DNA from: Bacillota bacterium
Lineage (GTDB): Bacteria; Bacillota_I; Bacilli_A; Izemoplasmatales; Hujiaoplasmataceae
Assembly: GCA_003245625.1 (NCBI GenBank)
Contig: QKCT01000077.1
Span: 1 to 34,577 of the forward strand
Direction: 5' to 3'
DNA: 34,577 nt
The position numbers were made by a program, and so were the translations under genes. Below the pieces are notes generated by a model. The model saw only the letters and a program-made list of their open reading frames with translations. It made no database searches and was not told the DNA's origin. Shown here in pieces: positions 8,326 through 15,589 of the stretch; the stretch's first letter is position 1, and each line of letters starts with the position of its first letter.

Positions 8326-9138
8326 ATGTTACAAGATATTATAATCGATAAATTAGGTACTATTCCGGATACCTTAATTATATTAGGTTCTGGAATCAAT
8401 GACTTTGTCAAACAATTAACGGATAAGGAGTCCTTATCCTATAAAGCATTGTTTGATATCGATAGTGATGCTTCCATTGGCCATGCTGGGTATTTGCATT
8501 TAGGGTATTTACATTCCATTCCTATTTTAGTAATGGAAGGGAGAAAGCATTATTATGAAGGTGTGAATGATGATGAGATGCGCTTTCTTTTACAGTCGTT
8601 TGCGGCGGTTGGAGTGAAGAACCTCATTGTTACAAATGCCTGTGGTGGAATGAATGAAAGCTTTCAACCTGGCGATATCATGTTGATTGAAGACCATATC
8701 AACATGATGGGTCGAAATCCTTTGGTCGGAAGGAATAATGACCAATTGGGGGAACGTTTTGTCGATATGACAGAACCTTACGACATTGAGTTTAGAGAAA
8801 TCATCAAGGATATTGCTTATCAAGAAGATGTTCCTTTACAAAAAGGAATATATGTTTCGTATCTTGGTCCTAGTTATGAAACGAAAGCGGAGATTCGAGC
8901 GTTTCGTATGTTGGGTGGGGACGCCGTAGGAATGAGTACTGTTCCAGAAGTTATTATCGCAAGACATGCTGGAATGCGAGTTCTTGGCTTATCAATCATT
9001 ACGAATATGTCAACGGGTTTATCCCAAAACAAACTATCTCATAATGAAGTTCTGGAGATGGGAAGACAAGCGTTGGAACGTCTTTCGATTCTCTTAGTGG
9101 AATTCGTAGAAAGGATATCCAATCATGAAGGTTTATAA
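8326..9138 (+). CDS. punA: purine-nucleoside phosphorylase (PunA/PNP-I family)
   Basis: It cleaves inosine, guanosine or their deoxy forms with phosphate to give the free base and (deoxy)ribose 1-phosphate in the cytoplasm. Family motifs appear in order in the 270 residues: LGSGIND near 20, GHAGYLHLG near 50 and MEGRKHYYEG near 70 (phosphate-binding), VTNACGGMNESF near 105, YLGPSYETKAEIR near 180, GGDAVGMSTVPEV near 200 with the substrate Met, and SIITNMSTGLS near 225. Length is normal for the trimeric family. Its GGAGG-type ribosome site lies inside the preceding gene. The start of the next acetyltransferase gene overlaps its end by 14 bp. A deoxynucleoside kinase at 24.4 kb is a possible salvage partner. 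Confidence 0.93.
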   Translation: MLQDIIIDKLGTIPDTLIILGSGINDFVKQLTDKESLSYKALFDIDSDASIGHAGYLHLGYLHSIPILVMEGRKHYYEGVNDDEMRFLLQSFAAVGVKNLIVTNACGGMNESFQPGDIMLIEDHINMMGRNPLVGRNNDQLGERFVDMTEPYDIEFREIIKDIAYQEDVPLQKGIYVSYLGPSYETKAEIRAFRMLGGDAVGMSTVPEVIIARHAGMRVLGLSIITNMSTGLSQNKLSHNEVLEMGRQALERLSILLVEFVERISNHEGL

Positions 9139-9625
9139 ATCAAATCGGTTGCATTATCGTCCTTTTCAAAACTCCGATATTCGGTTTTTGGTAGCATTAC
9201 TCAGCGATGACCGAGTTTGTCGTTATCTACCTGGTAACATCGGTTATCCAGAAAGCAAAATTCATAATGTTTTATACCGATTTGTCAATTCAGGCCAATC
9301 CGATCCTTATTATCAGGTTTTTCTAGTGTCCGAGAAGGACACGATGAAGCCGATCGGGTATGCAGGAATTCAAATTGTGAAAGAATACGAGAAATACGAA
9401 ATCTTTTATGCTTATATTCCCGAATCCTGGGGAAAAGGCTATGCAACAGAAGCATCTCTAAAAATGAAAGAAATCGCAAAGAACAGTGGGTTAAAGGAAT
9501 TGATTGCCTTAGCTGATGTAGAGAACATCGCCTCACAAACTGTGTTAGAACATACCGGTTATATCAATCAAGGGGAAATTCATTTGTGGGGTTTGGATTT
9601 ATACTATTACGAAATGAATATTTAG
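9125..9625 (+). CDS. GNAT family N-acetyltransferase, RimJ/RimL-like
   Basis: The 166-residue protein has the GNAT fold. An N-terminal strand set (LHYRPFQNSDIRFLVALLSD) is followed by the acetyl-CoA loop WGKGYATEA at about 101-109 and the closing motif VENIASQTVLEHTGY at about 136-150. Relatives acetylate ribosomal protein N-termini, antibiotics or small metabolites; the substrate here is unknown. The start codon lies inside the end of the phosphorylase gene, so translation is coupled. A terminator follows 20 bp after the stop. Confidence 0.85.
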   Translation: MKVYKSNRLHYRPFQNSDIRFLVALLSDDRVCRYLPGNIGYPESKIHNVLYRFVNSGQSDPYYQVFLVSEKDTMKPIGYAGIQIVKEYEKYEIFYAYIPESWGKGYATEASLKMKEIAKNSGLKELIALADVENIASQTVLEHTGYINQGEIHLWGLDLYYYEMNI

Positions 9626-9644
9626 ACAGAAGGATACTAGGATT

Positions 9645-9670
9645 GAGACTTTAACAAAGTCTCTTTTTTT
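9645..9670 (+). terminator. intrinsic terminator after the acetyltransferase gene
   Basis: GAGACTTT and AAAGTCTC form an 8-bp perfect stem around AAC, followed by seven T residues. Confidence 0.9.
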
Positions 9671-9742
9671 ATTTGTTTCAATCATCCAATTCAAACATTT
9701 CAAATTCAATCACACTCTCTTCATGAAAAGAACACAATTGAT

Positions 9743-9773
9743 TGGTATTATTTCCTAGTACGAAAAATACTAG
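9743..9773 (+). promoter_or_regulatory. probable promoter and dyad in front of the Hsp70-paralogue operon
   Basis: An extended -10 (TG-G-TATTAT) lies at 9743-9751, with a weak ATGAAA -35 candidate at 9723-9728. Directly downstream is a dyad, CTAGTA (9755-9760) and TACTAG (9768-9773), separated by 7 bp. It would overlap the transcription start and could be an operator or a 5' hairpin. No CIRCE sequence was found here, unlike at clpB. Confidence 0.5.
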
Positions 9774-9787
9774 AAAGAAGGAACTTT

Positions 9788-11482
9788 ATGTCCACACTAA
9801 TCGGAATCGATTTAGGAACTACTAATTCCTGTGTCGCAACCATGAGAGGGAGCGATACTGTTATTATACCAAGCTCAACCGGAGCCAGAACAACGCCATC
9901 AATTGTTGCATTCGCACCTTCAGGAGAACGTCTTGTTGGACAAGTCGCGAAAAATCAAGCAATTACGAATAGTACAAGAACGATTACATCCATCAAACGA
10001 AAGATGGGTTCTGATACAAAGATAAAGATAGATAATAGAAAATTCACACCGCAAGAAATCAGTGCGATGATTTTAACTCAATTAAAGAAAGATGCAGAAA
10101 GTTTTTTAGGTGAGACAGTAAAAGACGCAGTGATTACTGTTCCCGCGTATTTCACGGACAGTCAAAGACAAGCCACAAAAGATGCAGGGCGAATTGCAGG
10201 GTTGAATGTCATTCGAATCATCAACGAACCAACGGCTGCCGCATTGGCATATGGTTTAGATCGTCAAGAGCCTCAAAAGATAATGGTGTATGACCTAGGG
10301 GGAGGAACCTTCGATGTTTCTATTTTAGACATCTCCAATGGTGTGATTGAAGTGCTAGCTACCTCAGGGAATAACTTTCTTGGTGGAGATGACTTTGATC
10401 AAGTAGTAATGCAATACTTGCTGGAAGAATTTCGAAAACAATATCGCTTCTCTTTGGAAAGTGACCCAACTGCAATGCAACGAATCAAAGAAGCGGCGGA
10501 AGCAGCCAAGATTGAACTCTCGAATTATCAAAAGACCGATGTTATGTTACCTTTCATTGCACAAGGAAAAGAAGGTCCAATCAATTTTCAAGTAACTCTC
10601 ACAAGACATGAGTTCAATCAGATGACCAAACATTTGGTGGAAAAAACAAAAGCTCCGATCATGCAAGCGATTAAAGATGCAGGAATTCAAGTCACTGATA
10701 TCAATAAAGTATTAATGGTTGGTGGGTCGACAAGAATTCCAGCAGTAACTGAACTTGTGACATCCATTACAAAGAAGCAGCCATTCAAAGGAATCAATCC
10801 AGATGAATGTGTCGCTTTGGGAGCCGCTATTCAAAGTGGTGTTTTGGCGGGAACTATCACCGATCTTTTGTTGCTCGATGTAACCCCACTGTCTTTAGGA
10901 ATTGAAACAGTTGGAAATCATTTTGCTAAAGTGATAGGCCGAAACACTTCCATTCCCATTCGTAAAAGTCAAATATTTACTACCAATGCACCCTATCAAA
11001 GTTCTGTTATTATTCATGTTCTGCAAGGCGAAAACGAACGTGCGAATGCCAACAAAGAATTGGGAAAGTTTATTCTTCGAGGTATTCGTAGAGCACCAGC
11101 TGGAGTTCCCCAAATCGAGGTGACATTTACGATTGATGTCAACGGAATCGTGAATGTTCATGCAAAGGACCTAGATACTGGAAAAGAACAAGATATTACG
11201 GTAGAAGCATCTACAAACTTAAGCGAAGCCGAGATTCAAAACGCGATGCGAGACGAACGTGAGTATGAAGTCAAAGAAGAAGTTCGAAAAGAATTATTTC
11301 AAATCAAACAAAATGCCTTAAATTTGGTGGAACAAGCAAAAGCAAAGATGAAAAACGATAAAACAACCAAAAAGCAAATCAAACCAGTGATGGCAACTCT
11401 ACAAAAAGCCTTAAAAAGTGATAATAAAATCGATATTGAAGTCGCAACCAAGGAATTGGAAGAAACGCTTGCCATTGTATAG
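9788..11482 (+). CDS. Hsp70/DnaK paralogue with a shortened C-terminus
   Basis: The 564-residue product is an ATP-driven chaperone of the Hsp70 family. The ATPase domain is complete: phosphate-1 GIDLGTTNS at 7-15, [14 protein letters not shown], phosphate-2 [15 protein letters not shown], and the adenosine motif [13 protein letters not shown]. The interdomain linker [14 protein letters not shown] and a substrate-binding domain follow. The lid is short; housekeeping DnaK of related bacteria is usually about 600-620 residues. It is not next to hrcA, grpE or a zinc-finger DnaJ, and is followed after 16 bp by a J-protein without a zinc-finger domain. This suggests a second, dedicated Hsp70 rather than the housekeeping copy. 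If the genome has no other dnaK, that view would be wrong. An AAGGAA site precedes the ATG. Confidence 0.9.
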   Translation: MSTLIGIDLGTTNSCVATMRGSDTVIIPSSTGARTTPSIVAFAPSGERLVGQVAKNQAITNSTRTITSIKRKMGSDTKIKIDNRKFTPQEISAMILTQLKKDAESFLGETVKDAVITVPAYFTDSQRQATKDAGRIAGLNVIRIINEPTAAALAYGLDRQEPQKIMVYDLGGGTFDVSILDISNGVIEVLATSGNNFLGGDDFDQVVMQYLLEEFRKQYRFSLESDPTAMQRIKEAAEAAKIELSNYQKTDVMLPFIAQGKEGPINFQVTLTRHEFNQMTKHLVEKTKAPIMQAIKDAGIQVTDINKVLMVGGSTRIPAVTELVTSITKKQPFKGINPDECVALGAAIQSGVLAGTITDLLLLDVTPLSLGIETVGNHFAKVIGRNTSIPIRKSQIFTTNAPYQSSVIIHVLQGENERANANKELGKFILRGIRRAPAGVPQIEVTFTIDVNGIVNVHAKDLDTGKEQDITVEASTNLSEAEIQNAMRDEREYEVKEEVRKELFQIKQNALNLVEQAKAKMKNDKTTKKQIKPVMATLQKALKSDNKIDIEVATKELEETLAIV

Positions 11483-11498
11483 CACCTAAGGAAGGAAC

Positions 11499-12137
11499 AT
11501 GAGTATGGGACCCTATGATATCTTAGGGGTGAGTCCGAACGCTTCTGATGAGGAAATCGCAAAAGCGTATAAGAAACTCGCTCGAAAATACCATCCGGAT
11601 GTAAACCCGAATAACCAGGCAGCTGCCAAAATGATGGCAGAAGTCAACAATGCCTATGATCAAGTCAAACAGATGCGCTCCGGCGCGTCTTTTGGAACGA
11701 ATGGCAGCCAAAACTATAATCGTCAATCACAATCTAGAACGTATACTTATAGTGATAACTATTATCAGTATTCACAAAGCGATCCATACAATCTTGTCGA
11801 ACAAATGATCCGAATTGGACAATATCTTCAAGCCTTATCGATGCTTTCCAATATTCCAAATCACGATGCAAAATGGCATTACTTATATGGGGTATGCCTG
11901 GCTAATTTGGGTCGATATCAAAGTGCGAGAAACTACATACGTCAAGCGATTAATATGGATCCTTACAAACAAGAATATCAAGATTACTTGAATCAACTTA
12001 ACAACAGTGAGTATGAACAAAGTGGACAAGTAGGATTCTTAGGTCGATTTTTATTTACAATATTAAAATGGGTATTTTATTTTTATTTGATTCAATTATT
12101 TTTTAGTTTCTTACTAAGAGGATTTGGAAGAGGGTGA
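11499..12137 (+). CDS. membrane-anchored J-domain protein
   Basis: The 212-residue co-chaperone has an N-terminal J-domain (about 5-60) with the Hsp70-stimulating His32-Pro33-Asp34. A Tyr/Ser/Gln-rich linker (about 68-90) leads to a TPR-like helical hairpin region (about 95-165; [31 protein letters not shown]). A hydrophobic helix near 183-206 ends the protein. There is no DnaJ zinc-finger or substrate domain. It probably recruits the Hsp70 encoded just upstream to the inner face of the membrane. The ATG at 11499 follows an AAGGAAGGA site. The next gene begins 5 bp after its stop. Confidence 0.88.
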   Translation: MSMGPYDILGVSPNASDEEIAKAYKKLARKYHPDVNPNNQAAAKMMAEVNNAYDQVKQMRSGASFGTNGSQNYNRQSQSRTYTYSDNYYQYSQSDPYNLVEQMIRIGQYLQALSMLSNIPNHDAKWHYLYGVCLANLGRYQSARNYIRQAINMDPYKQEYQDYLNQLNNSEYEQSGQVGFLGRFLFTILKWVFYFYLIQLFFSFLLRGFGRG

Positions 12138-12142
12138 TTTGA

Positions 12143-12625
12143 ATGTCTAAATTCACAGATAAACTACAAGCATTCATGCAAGGAAGAAATGGAAACGACC
12201 AACTAAATATATTCATCATGATTCTTTATTTGTTGTTGTTCTTAGTCAATACTTTTACGAGTCTATGGTATTTGGCACTCGTTGAATTCGTTCTTGTTAT
12301 CTATTGGTTTTTCCGATTCTACTCTCGAAATATTCCAAAAAGAAGAAGAGAAAATGATAGGTTTGTCCGCTTTTATAGTAAAATCATTTATTGGTTTAGA
12401 ACCACATTTCGAAAAAAACAGAATAAAACCAAAAAAGCTAAACCTATCAAAACAGTAAAGCAACAAAAAGAAAAGAAAGCAAAACCAATCAAACCAGAGA
12501 AAAACCATGTCTTTGTAACCTGTCCGATTTGTTCGCAGACAATGCAAGTGCGTGATATCAAAGGAGAACGTTACATTTTATGCAAATCCTGTCATAACGA
12601 AGTGAAAATCAAAATAGGGAAATAA
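12143..12625 (+). CDS. two-helix membrane protein with a C-terminal zinc ribbon
   Basis: This 160-residue protein has two hydrophobic helices (about 22-38 and 42-58). A strongly basic, Lys/Gln/Pro-rich linker follows (about 62-120), then a C-terminal zinc ribbon with CPIC at 127-130 and CKSC at 147-150. The helices place the basic linker and zinc ribbon on the cytoplasmic side if the positive-inside rule holds. The family is not recognised. It is the third gene of the Hsp70 paralogue operon and may be an adaptor or client receptor for the chaperone pair (inference). A GAGGGTG site precedes the ATG and a terminator overlaps its stop. Confidence 0.7.
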   Translation: MSKFTDKLQAFMQGRNGNDQLNIFIMILYLLLFLVNTFTSLWYLALVEFVLVIYWFFRFYSRNIPKRRRENDRFVRFYSKIIYWFRTTFRKKQNKTKKAKPIKTVKQQKEKKAKPIKPEKNHVFVTCPICSQTMQVRDIKGERYILCKSCHNEVKIKIGK

Positions 12626-12655
12626 GCATGAGAATTATCTCGTGCTTTTCTTTTA
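12624..12655 (+). terminator. intrinsic terminator of the Hsp70-paralogue operon
   Basis: AAGCATGAGA (12624-12633) pairs with TCTCGTGCTT (12638-12647) over 10 bp with one U-G pair and an ATTA loop. TTCTTTTA follows. The stem overlaps the stop codon of the zinc-ribbon gene. Confidence 0.8.
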
Positions 12656-12662
12656 TACTAGG

Positions 12663-12691
12663 TTGACATTTAAGATGATAACGACTACAAT
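12663..12691 (+). promoter_or_regulatory. sigma-A promoter TTGACA-N17-TACAAT
   Basis: A perfect -35 (12663-12668) and a five-of-six -10 (12686-12691) are separated by 17 bp. It lies directly after a terminator and about 290 bp before the next long gene. It therefore makes either an untranslated RNA or a long leader. Confidence 0.75.
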
Positions 12692-12695
12692 ACTA

Positions 12696-12850
12696 GAAAG
12701 AAAAGAATCAGCGTTCTAATAATGGCTAAAAATAGGCCAAAGAATTTTATTGAAAGGACCTGCTTTATTCGGAACGAATTGTCTCTTCCAAGGATTCTTT
12801 TTCGTTGTGAAAAGCAATCCTTGTTTCCCAATTTTTACCCTTTTCTTTTC
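12696..12850 (+). ncRNA. candidate structured RNA or long leader, 12.7-12.85 kb
   Basis: No coding frame is evident in this part of the 12626-12983 gap. Transcription from the promoter at 12663-12691 should start near 12698. The 5' end GAAAGAAAAG (12696-12705) can pair with CTTTTCTTTT (12840-12849) to close the RNA, with one G-U pair. Inside is a strong hairpin at 12790-12822: AAGGATT-CTTTT pairs with AAAAG-AATCCTT, with one bulged C. A small TGGC/GCCA stem also flanks an A-rich loop. No known family (6S, SRP, tmRNA, RNase P, T-box) was recognised. The purine-pyrimidine closing stem could be chance in AT-rich DNA. Confidence 0.3.
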
Positions 12851-12860
12851 GATATAAAAA

Positions 12861-12869
12861 TGTTATAAT
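12861..12869 (+). promoter_or_regulatory. extended -10 promoter TGTTATAAT
   Basis: TATAAT at 12864-12869 has TG at 12861-12862, with no convincing -35. It would start transcripts near 12876 and drive the leader peptide and P-loop ATPase genes. Confidence 0.65.
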
Positions 12870-12871
12870 AC

Positions 12872-12936
12872 GTTTGTAAGCGTTTTCCGTATTTTGGAAA
12901 ACCCTCTTTATGAAAACGGATAATAAAGAGACAAAC
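12872..12936 (+). promoter_or_regulatory. possible three-way-junction mRNA leader
   Basis: Three perfect helices nest in 65 nt. P1 is GTTTGT (12872-12877) with ACAAAC (12931-12936). P2 is GTTTTCC (12882-12888) with GGAAAAC (12896-12902). P3 is CTCTTTAT (12904-12911) with ATAAAGAG (12923-12930). Junction strands are AAGC, C and none. The two loops contain UUUU and AAAA runs that could pair. It does not match a riboswitch class I know. The near promoter would start inside P1, so the full fold would need the upstream promoter at 12663. Confidence 0.4.
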
Positions 12937-12948
12937 AGAAGGGAATAG

Positions 12949-12987
12949 ATGATCGCTTTCTTTTTAAGTGATTGGAATCAAAAATGA
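12949..12987 (+). CDS. 12-codon leader peptide coupled to the P-loop ATPase gene
   Basis: An ATG at 12949 follows a strong AGAAGGG ribosome site with a 5-nt spacer. It encodes MIAFFLSDWNQK and stops at TGA 12985-12987, which overlaps the ATG at 12984 of the next gene. The ribosome site of the downstream gene itself is weak (TTGGAA), so its translation is probably coupled to this small frame. Regulation by the peptide is possible, but there is no run of a single amino acid as in classic attenuation leaders. It lies directly downstream of the possible three-way junction. Confidence 0.5.
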   Translation: MIAFFLSDWNQK

Positions 12988-13634
12988 GAAAAAACATCAC
13001 CTTTCTAACTGGATATTATGGCTCAGGGAAATCGGAAATCGCTATTAACCTTGCGATACAAAACCATCTTGATATGGTTATCGATCTCGATATTATCAAC
13101 CCATACTTTCGCAGTCGTGAAATGGAAGTAGAACTGCGAAACCTTGGAATAGAATCCATATCTAGTGATTTGGATTATAAATCCCATGTCGATTTACCCT
13201 ATATTTCGAAACGCGTTTTCTACCCTTTTCAAAATACGGACTTAAAAGCGATTTATGATTTAGGCGGAAATGATCTTGGCGCAAAGTTGTTGCGTCAATT
13301 TGAAGATTACCAAAATCGAGATATTGATTTGTTCTTGGTTATCAATATCTACCGGATGGAGACAGATACAGCAGACAAGATTGTTCGCCTTATTCAGACC
13401 ATCGAAGGTAGCGGTGGATTTCCAGTTACCGGTTTAATCAACAATTCCAATTTGTTGCGAGAAACGACAAAAGAAGAAGTTTTAGCAGGGCAAAAGATTA
13501 TCGATGAAGTAATCGCCGAGACTAACCTAGAGTTGATTTATACAACAGTTTGGGATAAGGTCGATATCTCTTCCAAAGATGTGAAAGGGGAATTGATTCC
13601 TCTTCAATTATATTTCCGAAAGGATTGGTTGTAA
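12984..13634 (+). CDS. P-loop ATPase/nucleotide-binding protein, MinD/CobQ-like
   Basis: From the ATG at 12984 the product has 216 residues. The Walker A loop GYYGSGKSE is near the N-terminus (about 9-17), a Walker-B-like VIDLDIINPYF follows, and DLGGND lies near 92-97. The fold resembles the SIMIBI class of small ATP-binding proteins. An in-frame TTG at 12972 would add four residues but lacks a better ribosome site. The 12-codon frame upstream overlaps this start by ATGA. Function is unknown; relatives occur near oxidoreductase operons in anaerobes, and a 2-oxoacid oxidoreductase operon follows 0.7 kb downstream. A maturation or assembly role would be inference. Confidence 0.65.
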   Translation: MRKNITFLTGYYGSGKSEIAINLAIQNHLDMVIDLDIINPYFRSREMEVELRNLGIESISSDLDYKSHVDLPYISKRVFYPFQNTDLKAIYDLGGNDLGAKLLRQFEDYQNRDIDLFLVINIYRMETDTADKIVRLIQTIEGSGGFPVTGLINNSNLLRETTKEEVLAGQKIIDEVIAETNLELIYTTVWDKVDISSKDVKGELIPLQLYFRKDWL

Positions 13635-13636
13635 GG

Positions 13637-14224
13637 ATGAAAACAATACGACTATTTGTTATCGTGTTTTTTCTTGCTTTGTTGGGCTTTGTATTTGTAG
13701 CCTGTGATCAAAGCGTTTCTTCAACGACTACTACTTTTATAGAAGAGACAAGCGATGGAATGCCTACAACAGTGAATGAAGTTGAGATTCTCAAAGAGAA
13801 ATTGGGCTTACTTCAGGCAACATTGGAAGACCATCACGGTTTTACTTGCGATGGTGATATTTGCACATTTGTTGGTGGAACTGGATCAGGTATCATTAAA
13901 CTCACCTTTGATTTCGATGTTTTGACTTATCGGGGAGAGTGGTTTGAGTTAAAAACAGATGCATCCGGTAATGATTACTATATTCCATACGAAACAATCA
14001 TCATTGATTTGATTTCACACGATATCGCCTATTCTCTATTTCTAAATACTGACAATAGTTTGGATTCGGATTATTGTGTTGGAAATTACCTGGATGGAAC
14101 TTGGTCTGGATATTCCAGTACTTGTAATGAATATGACTTAAGTAGCATCTATGATAGCTTTTTAAACAACTACTTATCAACACTTTTAGACAGTGTTGAC
14201 TTAACAGTGAATGATTTTAAATGA
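13637..14224 (+). CDS. small unknown lipoprotein
   Basis: The ATG at 13637 gives about 195 residues. A signal peptide ends in FVAC with Cys23 as the likely lipidated residue; Phe at the -3 position is unusual. A Ser/Thr-rich linker (SSTTTTFIEETS) follows, then a globular part with four more cysteines (CDGDIC, DYCVG, STCNE) that could form two disulfides. A TTG at 13625 is in frame but directly follows the AAAGGA site that serves the ATG. It begins 2 bp after the ATPase gene. The family is not recognised; the cysteine pattern suggests an extracellular, disulfide-stabilised domain. Confidence 0.6.
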   Translation: MKTIRLFVIVFFLALLGFVFVACDQSVSSTTTTFIEETSDGMPTTVNEVEILKEKLGLLQATLEDHHGFTCDGDICTFVGGTGSGIIKLTFDFDVLTYRGEWFELKTDASGNDYYIPYETIIIDLISHDIAYSLFLNTDNSLDSDYCVGNYLDGTWSGYSSTCNEYDLSSIYDSFLNNYLSTLLDSVDLTVNDFK

Positions 14225-14236
14225 AATGGCTAATAC

Positions 14237-14274
14237 TTTAATATTTCTGAGCATGAAATATTAAATTCAGAAAT
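14237..14274 (+). promoter_or_regulatory. competing hairpins upstream of the oxidoreductase operon
   Basis: TTTAATATTTC (14237-14247) and GAAATATTAAA (14255-14265) form an 11-bp perfect stem. Overlapping it, ATTTCTGA (14243-14250) can pair with TCAGAAAT (14267-14274). The two folds exclude each other. There is no T-run, so it is not an intrinsic terminator. A TACAAT at 14274-14279 could be a -10, in which case the dyad would be an operator. Confidence 0.45.
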
Positions 14275-14299
14275 ACAATAAATTATTAGGAGGAAGAGT

Positions 14300-14518
14300 A
14301 TGCCAAAAGGTAAAGTTACATTTGACTACGAACGATGCAAGGGGTGTCTGCTTTGTGTTGTCAATTGTCCAAAACAGATTCTCTATCAGGACATGAAGAC
14401 ATTGAATAAAAGTGGATACAACATCATCAAGGTATCGGAACCGGATAAGTGCATTGGTTGTGCATTCTGCGCAATGATGTGTCCGGATTCGGTCATTACG
14501 GTGGAGGTGGAGAAATAA
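14300..14518 (+). CDS. vorD: 2-oxoacid:ferredoxin oxidoreductase, ferredoxin-like delta subunit
   Basis: The 72-residue protein has two 4Fe-4S cluster motifs: CKGCLLCVVNCPK near residues 13-25 and CIGCAFCAMMCPD near 52-64. It passes electrons from the thiamine-pyrophosphate enzyme to ferredoxin. The AGGAGGAAG ribosome site is strong. Its TAA shares one base with the ATG of the alpha-subunit gene (TAATG), so the subunits are translationally coupled. The order delta-alpha-beta-gamma is usual for VOR/KOR-type enzymes. VOR and KOR cannot be separated by this subunit alone. Confidence 0.9.
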   Translation: MPKGKVTFDYERCKGCLLCVVNCPKQILYQDMKTLNKSGYNIIKVSEPDKCIGCAFCAMMCPDSVITVEVEK

Positions 14519-15588
14519 TGGCTAAGATTCTCATGAAGGGGAACGAAGCGATAGCTCTAGCTGCCATCAAAGGCGGTGTGGATGCTTTCTACGGCTATCC
14601 AATTACACCTCAAAACGAAGTGCCTGAGTATTTATCCAAGCACTTAATCGCAAATGGAAAAGTATTCCTTCAAGCGGAATCAGAAGTATCAGCGATCAAT
14701 ATGGTCTATGGTGCGGCTGGAGCCGGTGCTAGGGTAATGACAAGTAGTTCGAGCCCTGGAATTGCATTGAAGCAAGAAGGGATTAGTTATATTGCCGCAG
14801 CTGAATTACCTTGCGTCATAGTATCTGTTATGCGTGGTGGACCTGGACTTGGTGGGATTCAACCTTCTCAAGCGGATTATTATCAAGCGACTAGAGGAGG
14901 AGGTAACGGTGATTACCAATTGATCTGTTACGCTCCGGAGTCCATTCAAGAAACCATCGATACGATGAAAGGTGCTTTTGACACAGCCGATTTTTATCGC
15001 AATCCTGTCTTGGTTTTGGTCGATGGTCTTATAGGACAGATGATGGAATCTGTTGATTTTGATCGTCCGGTGAAACAACGTATTCTTCTGGAAAAATCGT
15101 GGGCAACCAACGGAACCAAAAATCATCCTGGAAGTCGTAATATCGCCAATTCCCTACATTTAGATCCAGTGAAATTGGAAGAACATAATATTCATCTTCA
15201 GAAGAAATATAAACTCATTAAACAAAATGAAACACAAGTGGAAATGATCCATATGGATGATCCAGATTATGTGATTGTTGCGTATGGAACAATGGCAAGA
15301 ATTTGTCGCTCCGCGATTTCTATGTTGAATGAAAAAGGAATCAAAGTCGGTATGATTCGACCAATTACGATTTGGCCGTTCCCAGAACAAGCATTTGATC
15401 AAATTCCTTCCACTTGTAAAGGAATTCTTTGTTGCGAATTGTCAATGGGTCAAATGTTGGACGATGTCTTAATTGCAAATAATGGACGTCATAAAGTTGG
15501 ATTCTTCGGTCGTTCTGGTGGTATGGTTCCAGATCCAGAAGAAATCGTCGATGCAATTGTGAACTTCAAAGATAAGGTGGTGAAATAA
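14518..15588 (+). CDS. vorB: 2-oxoacid:ferredoxin oxidoreductase alpha subunit, VorB type
   Basis: The ATG at 14518 follows a GGTGGAGGTGG site; an in-frame start further upstream lies inside the ferredoxin gene and is rejected. The 356-residue subunit has GYPITPQNEVPEYL near the N-terminus and then ESEVSAINMVYGAAGAGARV. GGPGLGGIQPSQADYYQATRGG is the VorB-like core and LVDGLIGQMME is domain-typical; the C-terminal third is a transketolase-C-like domain. With the other subunits it oxidises 2-oxoacids, probably branched-chain ones, to acyl-CoA, CO2 and reduced ferredoxin in the cytoplasm. The downstream butyryltransferase and kinase genes support an acyl-CoA product. Confidence 0.9.
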   Translation: MAKILMKGNEAIALAAIKGGVDAFYGYPITPQNEVPEYLSKHLIANGKVFLQAESEVSAINMVYGAAGAGARVMTSSSSPGIALKQEGISYIAAAELPCVIVSVMRGGPGLGGIQPSQADYYQATRGGGNGDYQLICYAPESIQETIDTMKGAFDTADFYRNPVLVLVDGLIGQMMESVDFDRPVKQRILLEKSWATNGTKNHPGSRNIANSLHLDPVKLEEHNIHLQKKYKLIKQNETQVEMIHMDDPDYVIVAYGTMARICRSAISMLNEKGIKVGMIRPITIWPFPEQAFDQIPSTCKGILCCELSMGQMLDDVLIANNGRHKVGFFGRSGGMVPDPEEIVDAIVNFKDKVVK

Positions 15589-15589
15589 G

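Noticed and set aside
9671-9787. Search for CIRCE in front of the Hsp70 paralogue.
   Set aside because: No GAGTGCTAA-like half-site was found; the only dyad is CTAGTA-N7-TACTAG.
9766-12702. A 14-bp identical string AATACTAGAAAGAA at 9766 and 12689, flanking the Hsp70-paralogue operon, plus ATACTAGG at 9634 and 12655.
   Set aside because: In an AT-rich window of this size a few 14-bp matches are expected by chance, and the copies sit at different distances from their promoters. No target duplication or transposase is present.
12690-12980. Possible T-box, SAM, purine, TPP or hammerhead element in the 12.7-12.98 kb gap.
   Set aside because: None of the diagnostic core sequences of these classes could be seen, so only unnamed candidate structures are reported.
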